From Oscillospiraceae bacterium (GTDB lineage: Bacteria; Bacillota; Clostridia; WRCU01), in NCBI GenBank assembly GCA_009783805.1, contig WRCU01000024.1, forward strand, positions 1 through 10,998: a stretch of DNA of 10,998 nucleotides, written 5' to 3'. Under the pieces are notes generated by a model. The model had not been told where the DNA came from. It did not search any database and saw only the letters and a list, made by a program, of their open reading frames with translations. The position numbers and the translations under genes were made by a program. Below are positions 1-8,491 of this stretch, piece by piece. Numbering within the stretch: position 1 is the first letter of the stretch; each line of letters starts with the position of its first letter.

Positions 1-44
1 CTTTGGCTTGCACGATAAACTCTGCGATTCGGTTTATGCGACGA

Positions 45-1256
<1,212 letters not shown>

Positions 1257-1300
1257 CTCGTTCCCTTCCTCCTTGGATATTTACCGACGTTTGGTTGCCC

Positions 1301-1329
1301 ATTATAGCACGCCGCGAATCAATAGTCCA
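1301..1329 (-). promoter_or_regulatory. Extended -10 promoter for tuf at the fusA end
   Basis: On the minus strand, TGGACT (1324-1329, 4 of 6 to TTGACA) is followed by a 17-nt spacer and a perfect TATAAT (1301-1306). The spacer ends in TGC (1307-1309), which makes the extended -10 TGnTATAAT. The predicted start is near 1294, leaving a leader of about 38 nt before the tuf ATG. The -35 box overlaps the last codons of fusA. E. coli also has extra tuf promoters within fusA, so a separate source of EF-Tu mRNA makes biological sense. Confidence 0.7.
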
Positions 1330-3406
1330 TCACCTTGCCGTAGTTGAGTATGCTTTCCTGTATGGACTTCGGGACCTCCTCAAAATGGCTGGTCTGCATC
1401 GTGAAGACGCCGCGCCCCTGCGTCCTTGACCGGAGCGAGGTCGCGTAGCCGAACATCTCCGAGAGCGGCGCCAGCGCCGATATGACCTGCGCGCCGGCCG
1501 CCTCGGCGATTCCCCCTATCCTGCCGCGCCGGGAGTTGATGTCGCCCATCACGTCGCCCAGATAGTCCTCGGGGACGGTGACGTCGACCTTCATTATCGG
1601 CTCGATGATCACGGGGTCGGCCTTCCTGCACCCTTCCTTGAAACCCATGGACCCGGCTATCTTGAAGGCCATCTCCGAGGAGTCGACTTCGTGGTACGAG
1701 CCGTCCACCAATGCCACCCTTATGTCCACCACCTTGTAGCCGCCCAGCACGCCGGCGTTCATGGCGTCCTCGATGCCCGCCCTGATCGACGGGATGAAGT
1801 CCTTCGGGATCGGCCCGCCCACGGTCCTGTCGACGAACTCGAACCCCCCGCCCCGCTCCAGCGGCTCCAGGTCCAGCACGCAGTGGCCGTACTGGCCGCG
1901 CCCGCCCGTCTGCCTGACGAACCTGCCCTCGCTCCTGACGGCCCTCCGTATGGTCTCCTTGTAGGCGACTTGCGGGTTGCCTATGTTGGCCTCAACCTTA
2001 AACTCCCTGAGCATCCTGTCGACTATTATCTCCAGGTGCAGCTCGCCCATGCCCGAGATGATCGTCTGGCCCGTATCCTGGTCCGTGTACGTCCTGAATG
2101 TAGGGTCCTCCTCGGCGAGCTTCGCCATGGCTATGCCCATCTTCTCCTGGCCGGCCTTGGTCTTGGGCTCGATGGCCACCGATATGACGGGCTCGGGGAA
2201 TACCATGGACTCGAGCACGACCTGGGCGCCCTCGTCGCACAGCGTGTCCCCGGTGGTCGTGGACTTGAGCCCCACCACGGCGGCTATGTCGCCCGCGTAC
2301 AGCGCGTCGGCGTCCTCGCGGTGGTTTGAGTGCATGTGGAGCAGCCGCCCCACGCGCTCCCTCCGACCCCTCGTCGAGTTGTATACGTACGACCCCGACT
2401 TGATGGTGCCTGAATAGACCCTTATGAAGCAGAGCTTCCCCACGTGCTGGTCGGTCATTACCTTGAACGCGAGGGCCGAGAACGGCTCGCCGTCGCCGGC
2501 GATCCTCTCGACCGCGGTTTCGGGGTCCTTGACCCCATGCCCCATGACGGGGGGGATGTCCAGGGGCGAGGGCAGGTAGCGCACCACCGCGTCCAGCAGC
2601 ATCTGCACGCCCTTGTTCTTGTATGACGATCCGCAGGTGACGGGCACGACCTTGCAGGCTATCGTCGCCTTCCTGATGCCGGCGAAGAGCTCCCCGTCGC
2701 CCACCTCCACACCCTCGACGAACTTCTCCATTATGGAGTCGTCCACCTCGGAGACGGCCTCGACCAGCGCGGACCGGTACTCCTCGACCTCCGCCTCCAT
2801 GTGCCCGGGGACCGCCACCTCCTCGATCTCCCATCCGAGGTCGTCCCGGTACAGATACGCCTTCCTGGCCACCACGTCCACCAGGCCGGCGAACGTGTCC
2901 TCGGCGCCTATCGGCAGCTGGATCGGCACGGCGTTCGCCTTGAGCCTGTCCCTGATCATGGATACCACGCGCCCAAAGTCCGCCCCCATGATGTCCATCT
3001 TGTTCACGTGGGCTATGCGCGGCACCCCGTACTTGTCGGCTTGCCGCCAGACGGTCTCCGTCTGGGGCTCGACGCCGCCCTTCGCGCAGAAGAGCGTCAC
3101 GGCCCCGTCGAGGACCCTGAGCGAGCGCTCCACCTCCACGGTGAAGTCCACGTGGCCCGGGGTGTCGATTATGTTTATCCTCGTGCCCCCCCACTGCGTG
3201 GTCGTGGCGGCCGAGGTTATGGTTATGCCTCTCTCCTGCTCCTGCACCATCCAGTCCATGGTCGCGGCGCCCTCATGGACCTCCCCCATCTTGTACAGCC
3301 TTCCGGTGTAGAAGAGGATCCTCTCGGTCGTCGTCGTCTTGCCCGCGTCTATGTGGGCCATTATCCCTATGTTCCTGGTGCTTTCCAATCCGAATTGCCT
3401 AGGCAT
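1319..3406 (-). CDS. fusA: Elongation factor G
   Basis: EF-G is the GTPase that drives ribosomal translocation and, with RRF, ribosome recycling. The protein has 695 residues, typical for bacterial EF-G. Domain I has AHIDAGKT (17-24, P-loop), the switch I motif ERGITITSA (58-66), DTPGH (81-85, with catalytic His85) and NKMD (135-138). Domains II to V follow; the domain IV tip segment [14 protein letters not shown] has His572, equivalent to the conserved tip His. The order and the str-operon location indicate the canonical factor rather than a tetracycline-protection or EF-G2 paralogue. The start [18 protein letters not shown] fits the family. AAAGGGAG (3418-3425) lies 11 nt before the ATG and is the likely ribosome binding site. 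The -35 element of a tuf promoter lies within the last codons. Confidence 0.99.
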   Translation of the reverse strand: MPRQFGLESTRNIGIMAHIDAGKTTTTERILFYTGRLYKMGEVHEGAATMDWMVQEQERGITITSAATTTQWGGTRINIIDTPGHVDFTVEVERSLRVLDGAVTLFCAKGGVEPQTETVWRQADKYGVPRIAHVNKMDIMGADFGRVVSMIRDRLKANAVPIQLPIGAEDTFAGLVDVVARKAYLYRDDLGWEIEEVAVPGHMEAEVEEYRSALVEAVSEVDDSIMEKFVEGVEVGDGELFAGIRKATIACKVVPVTCGSSYKNKGVQMLLDAVVRYLPSPLDIPPVMGHGVKDPETAVERIAGDGEPFSALAFKVMTDQHVGKLCFIRVYSGTIKSGSYVYNSTRGRRERVGRLLHMHSNHREDADALYAGDIAAVVGLKSTTTGDTLCDEGAQVVLESMVFPEPVISVAIEPKTKAGQEKMGIAMAKLAEEDPTFRTYTDQDTGQTIISGMGELHLEIIVDRMLREFKVEANIGNPQVAYKETIRRAVRSEGRFVRQTGGRGQYGHCVLDLEPLERGGGFEFVDRTVGGPIPKDFIPSIRAGIEDAMNAGVLGGYKVVDIRVALVDGSYHEVDSSEMAFKIAGSMGFKEGCRKADPVIIEPIMKVDVTVPEDYLGDVMGDINSRRGRIGGIAEAAGAQVISALAPLSEMFGYATSLRSRTQGRGVFTMQTSHFEEVPKSIQESILNYGKVMDY

Positions 3407-3458
3407 GTCCTTTGATGCTCCCTTTATGTCATGCGCCTTCGACGTTATTTTCGCGCCT

Positions 3459-3929
3459 TCACCACTTGAAATGCGCGAACGCCCTGTTCGCCTCCGCCAT
3501 CTTGTGCATGTCCTCTCGCTTCTTCACGGAGGCCCCGAGGCCGTTGCACGCGTCCATTATCTCGTTGGCCAGCCTCTGCGACATCGTCTTCTCGCCCCTG
3601 GCCCTCGAGAACCCGATCAGCCACCTAAGCCCTAGGGTCTGTCGCCTCTCCGGCCTCACCTCGATCGGCACTTGATAGTTCGAGCCGCCCACGCGGCGGG
3701 ACTTCGTCTCGACCATCGGCATTATGCCCCCCAACGCCTGCCTGAACATCTCGAGCGGGTCCTTCCCCGTCCTGGCCCTCACCATGTCGAAGGCGTCATA
3801 GCAGATCCTTTGGGCTATGCCCTTCTTGCCGTCGAGCATTATGTTGTTGATGAGCTTCGTCACGACCCTGTCGTTGTAGATCGGGTCGGGCAGGACCTCC
3901 CTGGTGAAGTTCTTCTTCTTTCTCGGCAC
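3459..3929 (-). CDS. rpsG: 30S ribosomal protein S7
   Basis: S7 is the primary 16S rRNA binding protein that starts assembly of the 30S head and lines the E site; in E. coli it also represses its own operon. The protein has 156 residues, the standard bacterial length. Recognisable blocks are [19 protein letters not shown] (10-28), [11 protein letters not shown] (30-40), [12 protein letters not shown] (55-66), [20 protein letters not shown] (78-97), [16 protein letters not shown] and [17 protein letters not shown] near the C-terminus. The start codon is GTG. It follows rpsL after an unusually long structured spacer and precedes fusA by 52 bp. An 8-bp direct repeat GCGCCTTC (plus strand, 3433-3440 and 3453-3460) spans the end of the gene and the following gap, with no clear function. 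Confidence 0.99.
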   Translation of the reverse strand: MPRKKKNFTREVLPDPIYNDRVVTKLINNIMLDGKKGIAQRICYDAFDMVRARTGKDPLEMFRQALGGIMPMVETKSRRVGGSNYQVPIEVRPERRQTLGLRWLIGFSRARGEKTMSQRLANEIMDACNGLGASVKKREDMHKMAEANRAFAHFKW

Positions 3930-3942
3930 TTTCTTCCCCCCC
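3930..3942 (-). promoter_or_regulatory. rpsG ribosome binding site (G-run) and GTG start context
   Basis: Seven consecutive G residues (3936-3942 on the minus strand) lie 6 nt before the GTG at 3927-3929. There is no ATG at this position; the family N-terminus (M/V)[15 protein letters not shown] begins exactly at the GTG, so the non-ATG start is well supported. Confidence 0.75.
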
Positions 3943-3959
3943 TGAATAAGGTACTCGCT

Positions 3960-3984
3960 GCGCCTGATGGCGCCTCGTCGCGCC
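3960..3984 (-). promoter_or_regulatory. Two mutually exclusive hairpins upstream of rpsG
   Basis: Three 5-nt arms share complementarity: 3980-3984, 3969-3973 and 3960-3964. The middle arm can pair with the first (loop of 6) or with the third (loop of 4), but not both at once. The downstream alternative ends about 18 nt before the G-run that serves rpsG. This is the geometry of a small RNA switch, although 5-bp GC arms can arise by chance in GC-rich DNA. Confidence 0.35.
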
Positions 3985-4005
3985 GGGTAGCATCATGGCC
4001 CCGTC

Positions 4006-4036
4006 CCCGCCCATGCCCGTGCCCGGGTAGGGCGGG
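4006..4036 (-). repeat. Strong nested GC hairpin in the rpsL-rpsG spacer
   Basis: A 7-bp outer stem pairs CCCGCCC (4006-4012) with GGGCGGG (4030-4036). It encloses an inner 4-bp stem pairing CCCG (4016-4019) with CGGG (4024-4027) around a 4-nt loop. All stem pairs are G-C. On the minus strand no U-run follows, so it does not look like an intrinsic terminator; a regulatory, pausing or RNA-stability role is more likely. Just upstream in the transcript, a second stem at 4039-4058 presents a 10-nt A/U-rich loop. Confidence 0.5.
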
Positions 4037-4079
4037 CCGGCATCTATTTTATAACGCCGCCCTGCACATGGATCCCACC

Positions 4080-4096
4080 AACGTGCCTGGCACGCC
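4080..4096 (-). repeat. Palindromic stem-loop in the rpsL-rpsG spacer
   Basis: The 13-bp core CGTGCCTGGCACG (4082-4094, plus strand) is a perfect inverted repeat around one central base. As RNA it forms a 4-bp stem with a 5-nt loop, extended by two G-U pairs. It could be an RNA hairpin or a protein-binding dyad; the sequence alone does not say which. Confidence 0.4.
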
Positions 4097-4142
4097 GTGT
4101 TTCCCGTTTGATTCCCGCCTTGGCCGCGCCCCGCGTCGGACG

Positions 4143-4568
4143 CTACTTCTTGACGACCGCCTTGGGCCTCTTCGCCCCGTACTTCGACCTTCCTTGCAGC
4201 CTCTTGCCTACGCCGGCCGTGTCGAGCGTCCCGCGTATGATGTGGTACCTCACGCCGGGCAGGTCCCTGACCCTGCCGCCCCTGATGAGCACGACGCTGT
4301 GCTCCTGCAGGTTGTGGCCCTCGCCGGGAATGTAGGCGTAGACCTCGTAGCCGTTGGTCAGCCTGACCCTTGCGATCTTGCGCAGGGCCGAGTTCGGCTT
4401 CCTGGGGGTGCTGGTCCTGACGACGGAGCATACCCCCCGCTTCTGCGGGCAGTCTATGTCTATCTGCTCCTTGTTGGGGATGTTCATCCCTTTCTGCAGC
4501 GCCGGCGACTTCGATTTTCTGTCCTTGCTCAGCCTCCCCTTGCGTACCAGTTGATTGAATGTTGGCAT
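4143..4568 (-). CDS. rpsL: 30S ribosomal protein S12
   Basis: S12 sits at the decoding centre of the 30S subunit and controls accuracy of tRNA selection. The protein has 141 residues, in the range for Bacillota. It begins [12 protein letters not shown]. It carries PQKRGVC (41-47), [11 protein letters not shown] (54-64), [16 protein letters not shown] (84-99) and RDLPGVRYH (101-109), and ends in [13 protein letters not shown]. The two classical streptomycin positions, E. coli K43 and K88 counting Met (B. subtilis K56 and K101), are both Arg here: Arg56 and Arg101, each coded AGG. Asp102, equivalent to the residue methylthiolated by RimO, is kept. Residues 13-40 are more divergent than the rest, as is normal for this loop. 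The gene follows ybxF by 4 bp and precedes a long structured spacer before rpsG. Confidence 0.99.
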   Translation of the reverse strand: MPTFNQLVRKGRLSKDRKSKSPALQKGMNIPNKEQIDIDCPQKRGVCSVVRTSTPRKPNSALRKIARVRLTNGYEVYAYIPGEGHNLQEHSVVLIRGGRVRDLPGVRYHIIRGTLDTAGVGKRLQGRSKYGAKRPKAVVKK

Positions 4569-4585
4569 TTTCTCACCTCCCCCCC
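4569..4585 (-). promoter_or_regulatory. rpsL ribosome binding site overlapping the ybxF stop
   Basis: The minus strand reads a run of seven G followed by AGGTGA, giving GGAGGTGA at 4573-4580, 4 nt before the ATG at 4566-4568. The TGA of this motif is the ybxF stop codon. It decides the rpsL start: an in-frame ATG nine codons upstream, inside ybxF, would add MDIRGGGEK, which is not part of the S12 family, whereas [12 protein letters not shown] is the standard N-terminus. The overlap implies translational coupling. Confidence 0.85.
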
Positions 4586-4827
4586 GTATGTCCATTCGTG
4601 GCGCAGGCCGCGGACGCTCCGACCTTTAGCCCGCACGCCTCGCCCAGCTCCGCCATCGTCCCGACCTCCGTCACCGGGACGCCCTTCTCACCGCATAGCC
4701 GCCTCAGGGGCAGCGTCACCTTCTCCTCCGCGTCGGCCGCTATGTACACGCGCGCAGCCGTCCCCGCGCCCACGGCCCTGACGGCCTGCCTGACCCCGCT
4801 CAAGTCGCACAGCCTTTGCTTAGGCAT
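4573..4827 (-). CDS. ybxF: L7Ae/YbxF-family K-turn RNA-binding ribosomal protein
   Basis: This is a small protein of the L7Ae/L30e/S12e/Gadd45 family (84 residues), equivalent in place and size to Bacillus YbxF (also called RplGB). The family binds kink-turn RNA, and bacterial members associate with ribosomes or K-turn RNAs. The recognisable parts are GVRQAVRAV at residues 11-19 (K-turn contact helix, where many relatives have Lys instead of Arg), [14 protein letters not shown] at 25-38, and [17 protein letters not shown] at 58-74. There are four Cys residues (7, 45, 65, 75), and I see no reason to call them a zinc site. The C-terminal tail is short and Gly-rich. It starts 49 bp after rpoC. 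A run of five G residues (4839-4843) lies 11 nt before the ATG, a weak ribosome binding site. Its TGA stop lies inside the rpsL Shine-Dalgarno sequence. Confidence 0.9.
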   Translation of the reverse strand: MPKQRLCDLSGVRQAVRAVGAGTAARVYIAADAEEKVTLPLRRLCGEKGVPVTEVGTMAELGEACGLKVGASAACATNGHTGGR

Positions 4828-4875
4828 CTAACGTCGCACCCCCGCGCCGGAATGGCCGTACAGGCATAGCATGGG

Positions 4876-4905
4876 ATTATACGCCATCCACGGGCTCCGC
4901 GTCAA
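4876..4905 (-). promoter_or_regulatory. Sigma-70/SigA-type promoter overlapping the rpoC stop, upstream of ybxF-rpsL
   Basis: On the minus strand, TTGACG (4900-4905) is followed by an 18-nt spacer and a perfect TATAAT (4876-4881). The TAA within TATAAT is the rpoC stop codon. The -35 box is 5 of 6 to consensus. The predicted start is near 4869, giving an untranslated leader of about 40 nt before the ybxF ATG. In such GC-rich DNA a match of this quality next to a gene boundary is unlikely by chance. It would let the L7Ae-S12-S7-EF-G block be transcribed independently of rpoBC. I found no terminator between rpoC and ybxF, so read-through from rpoC is also expected. Confidence 0.7.
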
Positions 4906-7900
4906 TCGGCCCGGGCCCCTGGGCGAACCCCTCAAAAAGCGAAAACACATCCGGCTCCCTAGGCGCCGCGGGGGCCTTCGGCCCAGCCTCCAGGTCGATG
5001 ATCTCTATGTCGCGGTATTTGCTCATGCCCGTCCCGGCCGGTATGAGTTTACCTATTATCACGTTCTCCTTGAGCCCGAGGAGCGGGTCGAGCTTGCCCT
5101 TTATGGCGGCCTCGGTCAACACCTTCGTCGTCTCCTGGAACGACGCGGCCGAGAGGAACGACTCGGTCGAGAGCGAGGCCCTGGTGATGCCGAGCAGCGA
5201 GCGCTTCCCGACGGCCTCCTCCCTGCCCTCGGCGGCCGCCCTCGCGTTCTCCCTCTCGAAGGCGTACATGTCCATGAGCGCGCCCGGGAGCATGCCGGTC
5301 TCCCCGGCGTCCTCCACCTTCACCTTGCGCATCATCTGCTTGACGATTACCTCTATGTGCTTGTCGTTTATGTCCACGCCCTGGAGCCTGTAGACCCTCT
5401 GCACCTCCTGCAGCAGGTACGCCTGGACGCCCTCCGTCCCCTTTATGCGCAGGATGTCCTGCGGGTTGATCGAGCCCTCGGTCAGCTCGTCGCCGGCCTC
5501 CACCTCGTCGCCTTCCCAAACCTTCAGCCTCGAGCCGAACGGGATCATATAGCTCCTGGCCTCCCCGTCCCCGCCCGTGACGACGATCTCCTTCTTCTTC
5601 TTCGTCTCGTTCATGGAGACCTTCCCGGCGATCTCGGATATGATGGCCAGCCCTTTCGGCTTCCTGGCCTCAAAAAGCTCCTCGACCCTGGGCAGGCCCT
5701 GGGTTATGTCGTCGCCCGCGACGCCGCCGGTATGGAAGGTCCTCATCGTGAGCTGCGTGCCGGGCTCGCCGATGGACTGCGCGGCGATGATCCCTATGGC
5801 CTCGCCCACGTCGCAGTCCCCGCCCGTGGCCAGGTTCGACCCGTAGCACCTCGAGCATACCCCGGTGGAGAGCCTGCAGTTGAGGACGGACCTGATCTTC
5901 ACCTTCTTGATCCCGGCCGCCTCTATCTCGGACGCGATCGCCTCGTCCATGAGCTCGTTGTAGCCGACTATCTCCTCGCCCGTCTCGGGGTGCGTCACCG
6001 CCTCCGAAGGGTAGCGCCCGACTAGCCGCTCCCTAAGCGGCTCTATGACCTCGTTGCCGTCGTATATCGTGGAGACCTCTATGCCGTCCGCCGACCCGCA
6101 GTCCTCCTCCCTCACTATGAGCTCCTGGCTCACGTCCACGAGCCTCCTGGTGAGGTACCCCGAGTCCGCCGTCCTGAGCGCCGTGTCGGCGTTCCCCTTC
6201 CTGGCCCCGTGCGTGGAGATGAAGAACTCGATGATCTTCAGGCCCTCGCGGAAGTTCGACTTTATCGGCATCTCTATGGTCTTCCCCGTGGTGTTGAGGA
6301 CCAGCCCGCGCATGCCGGCCAGCTGCTTGATCTGCAGTATGGTGCCCCTGGCGCCGGAGTTGGACATCATGTACAGGGGGTTGAACTTGTCCAGGCTGGC
6401 CATGAGCGCCACCTGGATGTCGTCCGTCGTCCTGTTCCACTCCTCGACGATCGAGCGGTACCTCTCGTCCTCGGAGATGAGCCCCCTCTTGTACGTCTTG
6501 ACGATGTTCTCTATGCGCCCCTCGGTCTCCTCCAGGTACCTCGCCTTCACCTCGGGTATGATCATGTCCGATATGCTTATGGTTATGGCCCCCTGGGTGG
6601 CGTACCGGAACCCCATCGTTTTCATCCTGTCGAGGACGACCGCCGTCTCCGCGGTCCCGTGCGCCTTGATCACCGCCGCGATGATCTTCCCCAGCTCCTT
6701 GCCCGTGACGAGCTTGTCCACCTCGTAGTCGAACATCCTCTCGGGGTCGCCCCTGTCGACGTACCCGAGATCCTGCGGTATGGCCTCGTTGAAGATCATG
6801 CGCCCCACCGTCGTAGCGACCACCTTGCGCCTGACGGACCCGCCCACCTTGAGGGACTTCCTCACGGAGACCTTCGCGTGGAGCGTGACCAGGCCGTTGA
6901 AGTACGCCAGCAGCGCCTCGGCCTCGTCGAGGAACACGCTGCCCTCGCCCTTCTCGCCGTCCTTGTCGAGCGTCAGGTAGTAGCAGCCGAGCACCATGTC
7001 GCGCGTCGGGACTGCGATCGGCCTGCCGTCCTTCGGGGCCAGCAGGTTGTTCGCCGATATCATGAGCAGCCTGGCCTCGGTCTGCGCCTCCGTGGAGAGG
7101 GGCACATGGACGCCCATCTGGTCGCCGTCGAAGTCCGCGTTGTAGGCGGAGCAGACCAGCGGGTGGAGCTTGAGGGCCCTGCCCTCGACCAGGACCGGCT
7201 CGAAGGCCTGGATCCCCAGCCTGTGCAGCGTGGGCGCCCTGTTGAGCAGTACCGGGTGCTCCTTGATGACCTCCTCAAGGACGTCCCAGACCTCCTCCCT
7301 TACCCGCTCGACCATGCGCTTCGCGCTCTTTATGTTGTAGGCGTAGCCGTTGTTGACGAGCTTTTTCATGACGAAGGGCTTGAACAGCTCTATAGCCATT
7401 TCCTTGGGCAGCCCGCACTGGTATATTTTCAGCTCGGGCCCCACGACGATGACGGACCTGCCGGAGTAGTCCACCCTCTTGCCCAGCAGGTTCTGCCTGA
7501 ACCTGCCCTGCTTGCCCCTGAGCATGTCGGAGATGGACTTGAGCGGCCTGTTGCCGGGGCCAGTGACGGCCCTGCCGCGCCTGCCGTTGTCGAACAGCGC
7601 GTCGACCGCCTCCTGCAGCATCCTCTTCTCATTGCGCACGATTATGTCGGGCGCCCCCAGGTCCAGGAGCCTCTTGAGGCGGTTGTTCCTGTTAATGGCC
7701 CTGCGGTACAGGTCGTTGAGGTCGGAAGTCGCGAACCTGCCGCCGTCGAGCTGCACCATCGGCCGCAGGTCGGGCGGTATGACGGGAATGGCGTCCAGTA
7801 TCATCCACTCCGGCCTGTTCCCGCTCGAGATGAAGGCCTCCACGACCTCCATCCTCTTCACCGCCCTGATCTTCTTCTGGCCCGAGGCCTCCCCGAATTC

Positions 7901-8479
7901 CTTGGAAAGCTCCGCGTAGAGCGGCCCCAGCTTGATCTCGGCCAGGAGCCTTTTAATGGACTCGGCGCCCATGCCCGCCTCGAACTTGCTTCCGAACTTC
8001 TCGACGCTGTCGCGGTACTCCTTGTCGCTCAGGACCTGCTTTTTAGAAAGCGGCGTGGAGCCCGGGTTTATGACCACGTAGGCGGCGAAGTACAGGATCT
8101 TCTCGAGCGCCCTGGGCGACATGTCGAGGAGGAGCCCCATCCTGCTGGGTATGCCCCGGAAGTACCAGATGTGGGAGACGGGGGCCGCCAGCTCTATGTG
8201 CCCCATCCGCTCCCTGCGCACCTTGCTTTTGGTCACCTCGACGCCGCAGCGGTCGCAGATGATGCCCTTGTACCTGATCCTCTTGTACTTGCCGCAATGG
8301 CACTCCCAGTCCCTCTGCGGGCCGAAGATCCTCTCGCAGAACAGGCCGTCCCGCTCCGGCTTGAGGGTCCTGTAGTTTATGGTCTCGGGCTTCTTCACCT
8401 CGCCCTTCGACCATTCCCGGATCTTGTCCGGCGAGGCCAGCCCTATCTTAAGTGAGTCGAAGTTCGTAAGGTCGCTCAT
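4877..8479 (-). CDS. rpoC: DNA-directed RNA polymerase subunit beta'
   Basis: This is the largest RNA polymerase subunit, carrying the catalytic Mg ions. It is complete at 1200 residues, essentially the usual Bacillota length (about 1200). The N-terminal zinc ribbon is at Cys60, Cys62, Cys75 and Cys78. The catalytic NADFDGDQ motif is at residues 447-454, with Asp449, Asp451 and Asp453 as Mg ligands. The second zinc site is Cys794 with Cys868, Cys875 and Cys878, in the expected 7- and 3-residue spacing. The trigger-loop segment [13 protein letters not shown] starts at residue 912, with His916 and Arg913 matching E. coli H936 and R933. The large beta' insertion of Gram-negative bacteria is absent. 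The ATG start is supported by the family N-terminus and the G-run 6 nt upstream. The TAA stop lies inside the -10 box of a promoter for the downstream genes. The C-terminal 40 or so residues are Pro/Ala-rich and look variable. Confidence 0.99.
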   Translation of the reverse strand: MSDLTNFDSLKIGLASPDKIREWSKGEVKKPETINYRTLKPERDGLFCERIFGPQRDWECHCGKYKRIRYKGIICDRCGVEVTKSKVRRERMGHIELAAPVSHIWYFRGIPSRMGLLLDMSPRALEKILYFAAYVVINPGSTPLSKKQVLSDKEYRDSVEKFGSKFEAGMGAESIKRLLAEIKLGPLYAELSKEFGEASGQKKIRAVKRMEVVEAFISSGNRPEWMILDAIPVIPPDLRPMVQLDGGRFATSDLNDLYRRAINRNNRLKRLLDLGAPDIIVRNEKRMLQEAVDALFDNGRRGRAVTGPGNRPLKSISDMLRGKQGRFRQNLLGKRVDYSGRSVIVVGPELKIYQCGLPKEMAIELFKPFVMKKLVNNGYAYNIKSAKRMVERVREEVWDVLEEVIKEHPVLLNRAPTLHRLGIQAFEPVLVEGRALKLHPLVCSAYNADFDGDQMGVHVPLSTEAQTEARLLMISANNLLAPKDGRPIAVPTRDMVLGCYYLTLDKDGEKGEGSVFLDEAEALLAYFNGLVTLHAKVSVRKSLKVGGSVRRKVVATTVGRMIFNEAIPQDLGYVDRGDPERMFDYEVDKLVTGKELGKIIAAVIKAHGTAETAVVLDRMKTMGFRYATQGAITISISDMIIPEVKARYLEETEGRIENIVKTYKRGLISEDERYRSIVEEWNRTTDDIQVALMASLDKFNPLYMMSNSGARGTILQIKQLAGMRGLVLNTTGKTIEMPIKSNFREGLKIIEFFISTHGARKGNADTALRTADSGYLTRRLVDVSQELIVREEDCGSADGIEVSTIYDGNEVIEPLRERLVGRYPSEAVTHPETGEEIVGYNELMDEAIASEIEAAGIKKVKIRSVLNCRLSTGVCSRCYGSNLATGGDCDVGEAIGIIAAQSIGEPGTQLTMRTFHTGGVAGDDITQGLPRVEELFEARKPKGLAIISEIAGKVSMNETKKKKEIVVTGGDGEARSYMIPFGSRLKVWEGDEVEAGDELTEGSINPQDILRIKGTEGVQAYLLQEVQRVYRLQGVDINDKHIEVIVKQMMRKVKVEDAGETGMLPGALMDMYAFERENARAAAEGREEAVGKRSLLGITRASLSTESFLSAASFQETTKVLTEAAIKGKLDPLLGLKENVIIGKLIPAGTGMSKYRDIEIIDLEAGPKAPAAPREPDVFSLFEGFAQGPGPIDAEPVDGV

Positions 8480-8491
8480 CAGGATCCCCCC
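8480..8491 (-). promoter_or_regulatory. rpoC ribosome binding site made of a G-run, overlapping the rpoB stop
   Basis: Six consecutive G residues (8486-8491 on the minus strand) lie 6 nt before the rpoC ATG. The first G is also the last base of the rpoB TAG stop. A G-run can pair with the CCUCC anti-Shine-Dalgarno core through one G-U wobble. The overlap with the stop suggests that translation of beta' is coupled to that of beta. Confidence 0.6.

Larger units (their letters stand above)
3930..4142 (-). promoter_or_regulatory. Structured rpsL-rpsG intercistronic spacer, candidate S7 autoregulatory region
   Basis: These 213 bp between S12 and S7 contain no convincing gene. In transcript order they hold a near-palindrome (4080-4096), an A/U-rich loop on a 5-bp stem (4039-4058), a strong GC hairpin (4006-4036), two overlapping alternative hairpins (3960-3984), and the rpsG ribosome binding site (3936-3942). 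In E. coli, S7 represses its own translation by binding the shorter rpsL-rpsG spacer, so a comparable role here is a reasonable inference. No U-run follows the hairpins, so a simple intrinsic terminator is unlikely. The A/T-rich stretch around 4044-4053 resembles a -10 box, but I find no matching -35. Confidence 0.5.

Noticed and set aside
15..38. Inverted repeat ATAAAC/GTTTAT after tuf as a terminator
   Set aside because: The stem is only 6 bp of mostly A-T pairs with a 12-nt loop and no U-run, and tuf is probably followed by more genes of the cluster.
3433..3460. Direct repeat GCGCCTTC, twice with 20-bp period, at the rpsG-fusA junction
   Set aside because: It is a single pair of 8-bp copies, one overlapping the rpsG stop codon, with no promoter or operator context; chance is likely in GC-rich DNA.
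4044..4058. TATAAA/TAAAAT in the spacer as a promoter for rpsG
   Set aside because: No -35-like hexamer occurs at 16-18 nt upstream. The A/T-rich stretch is better explained as the loop of the stem at 4039-4058.
4049..4069. A six-codon minus-strand frame (MCRAAL) in the rpsL-rpsG spacer as a possible leader peptide
   Set aside because: It is too short to support by sequence, has only a weak GGTGGGA motif upstream, and its codons do not suggest a regulatory amino-acid run.
3796..4431. A 211-codon minus-strand open frame crossing rpsL, the spacer and rpsG
   Set aside because: It runs out of frame through two conserved ribosomal protein genes and its composition is typical of a shadow frame. 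It does not explain the spacer.
6209..8455. A 748-codon open frame on the plus strand opposite rpoC
   Set aside because: It is antisense to clearly conserved beta' sequence. GC-rich codon choice that avoids TTA, CTA and TCA leaves the opposite strand free of stops. The product is a low-complexity Leu/Val/Arg/Asp-rich string with no recognisable family and no good ribosome binding site.
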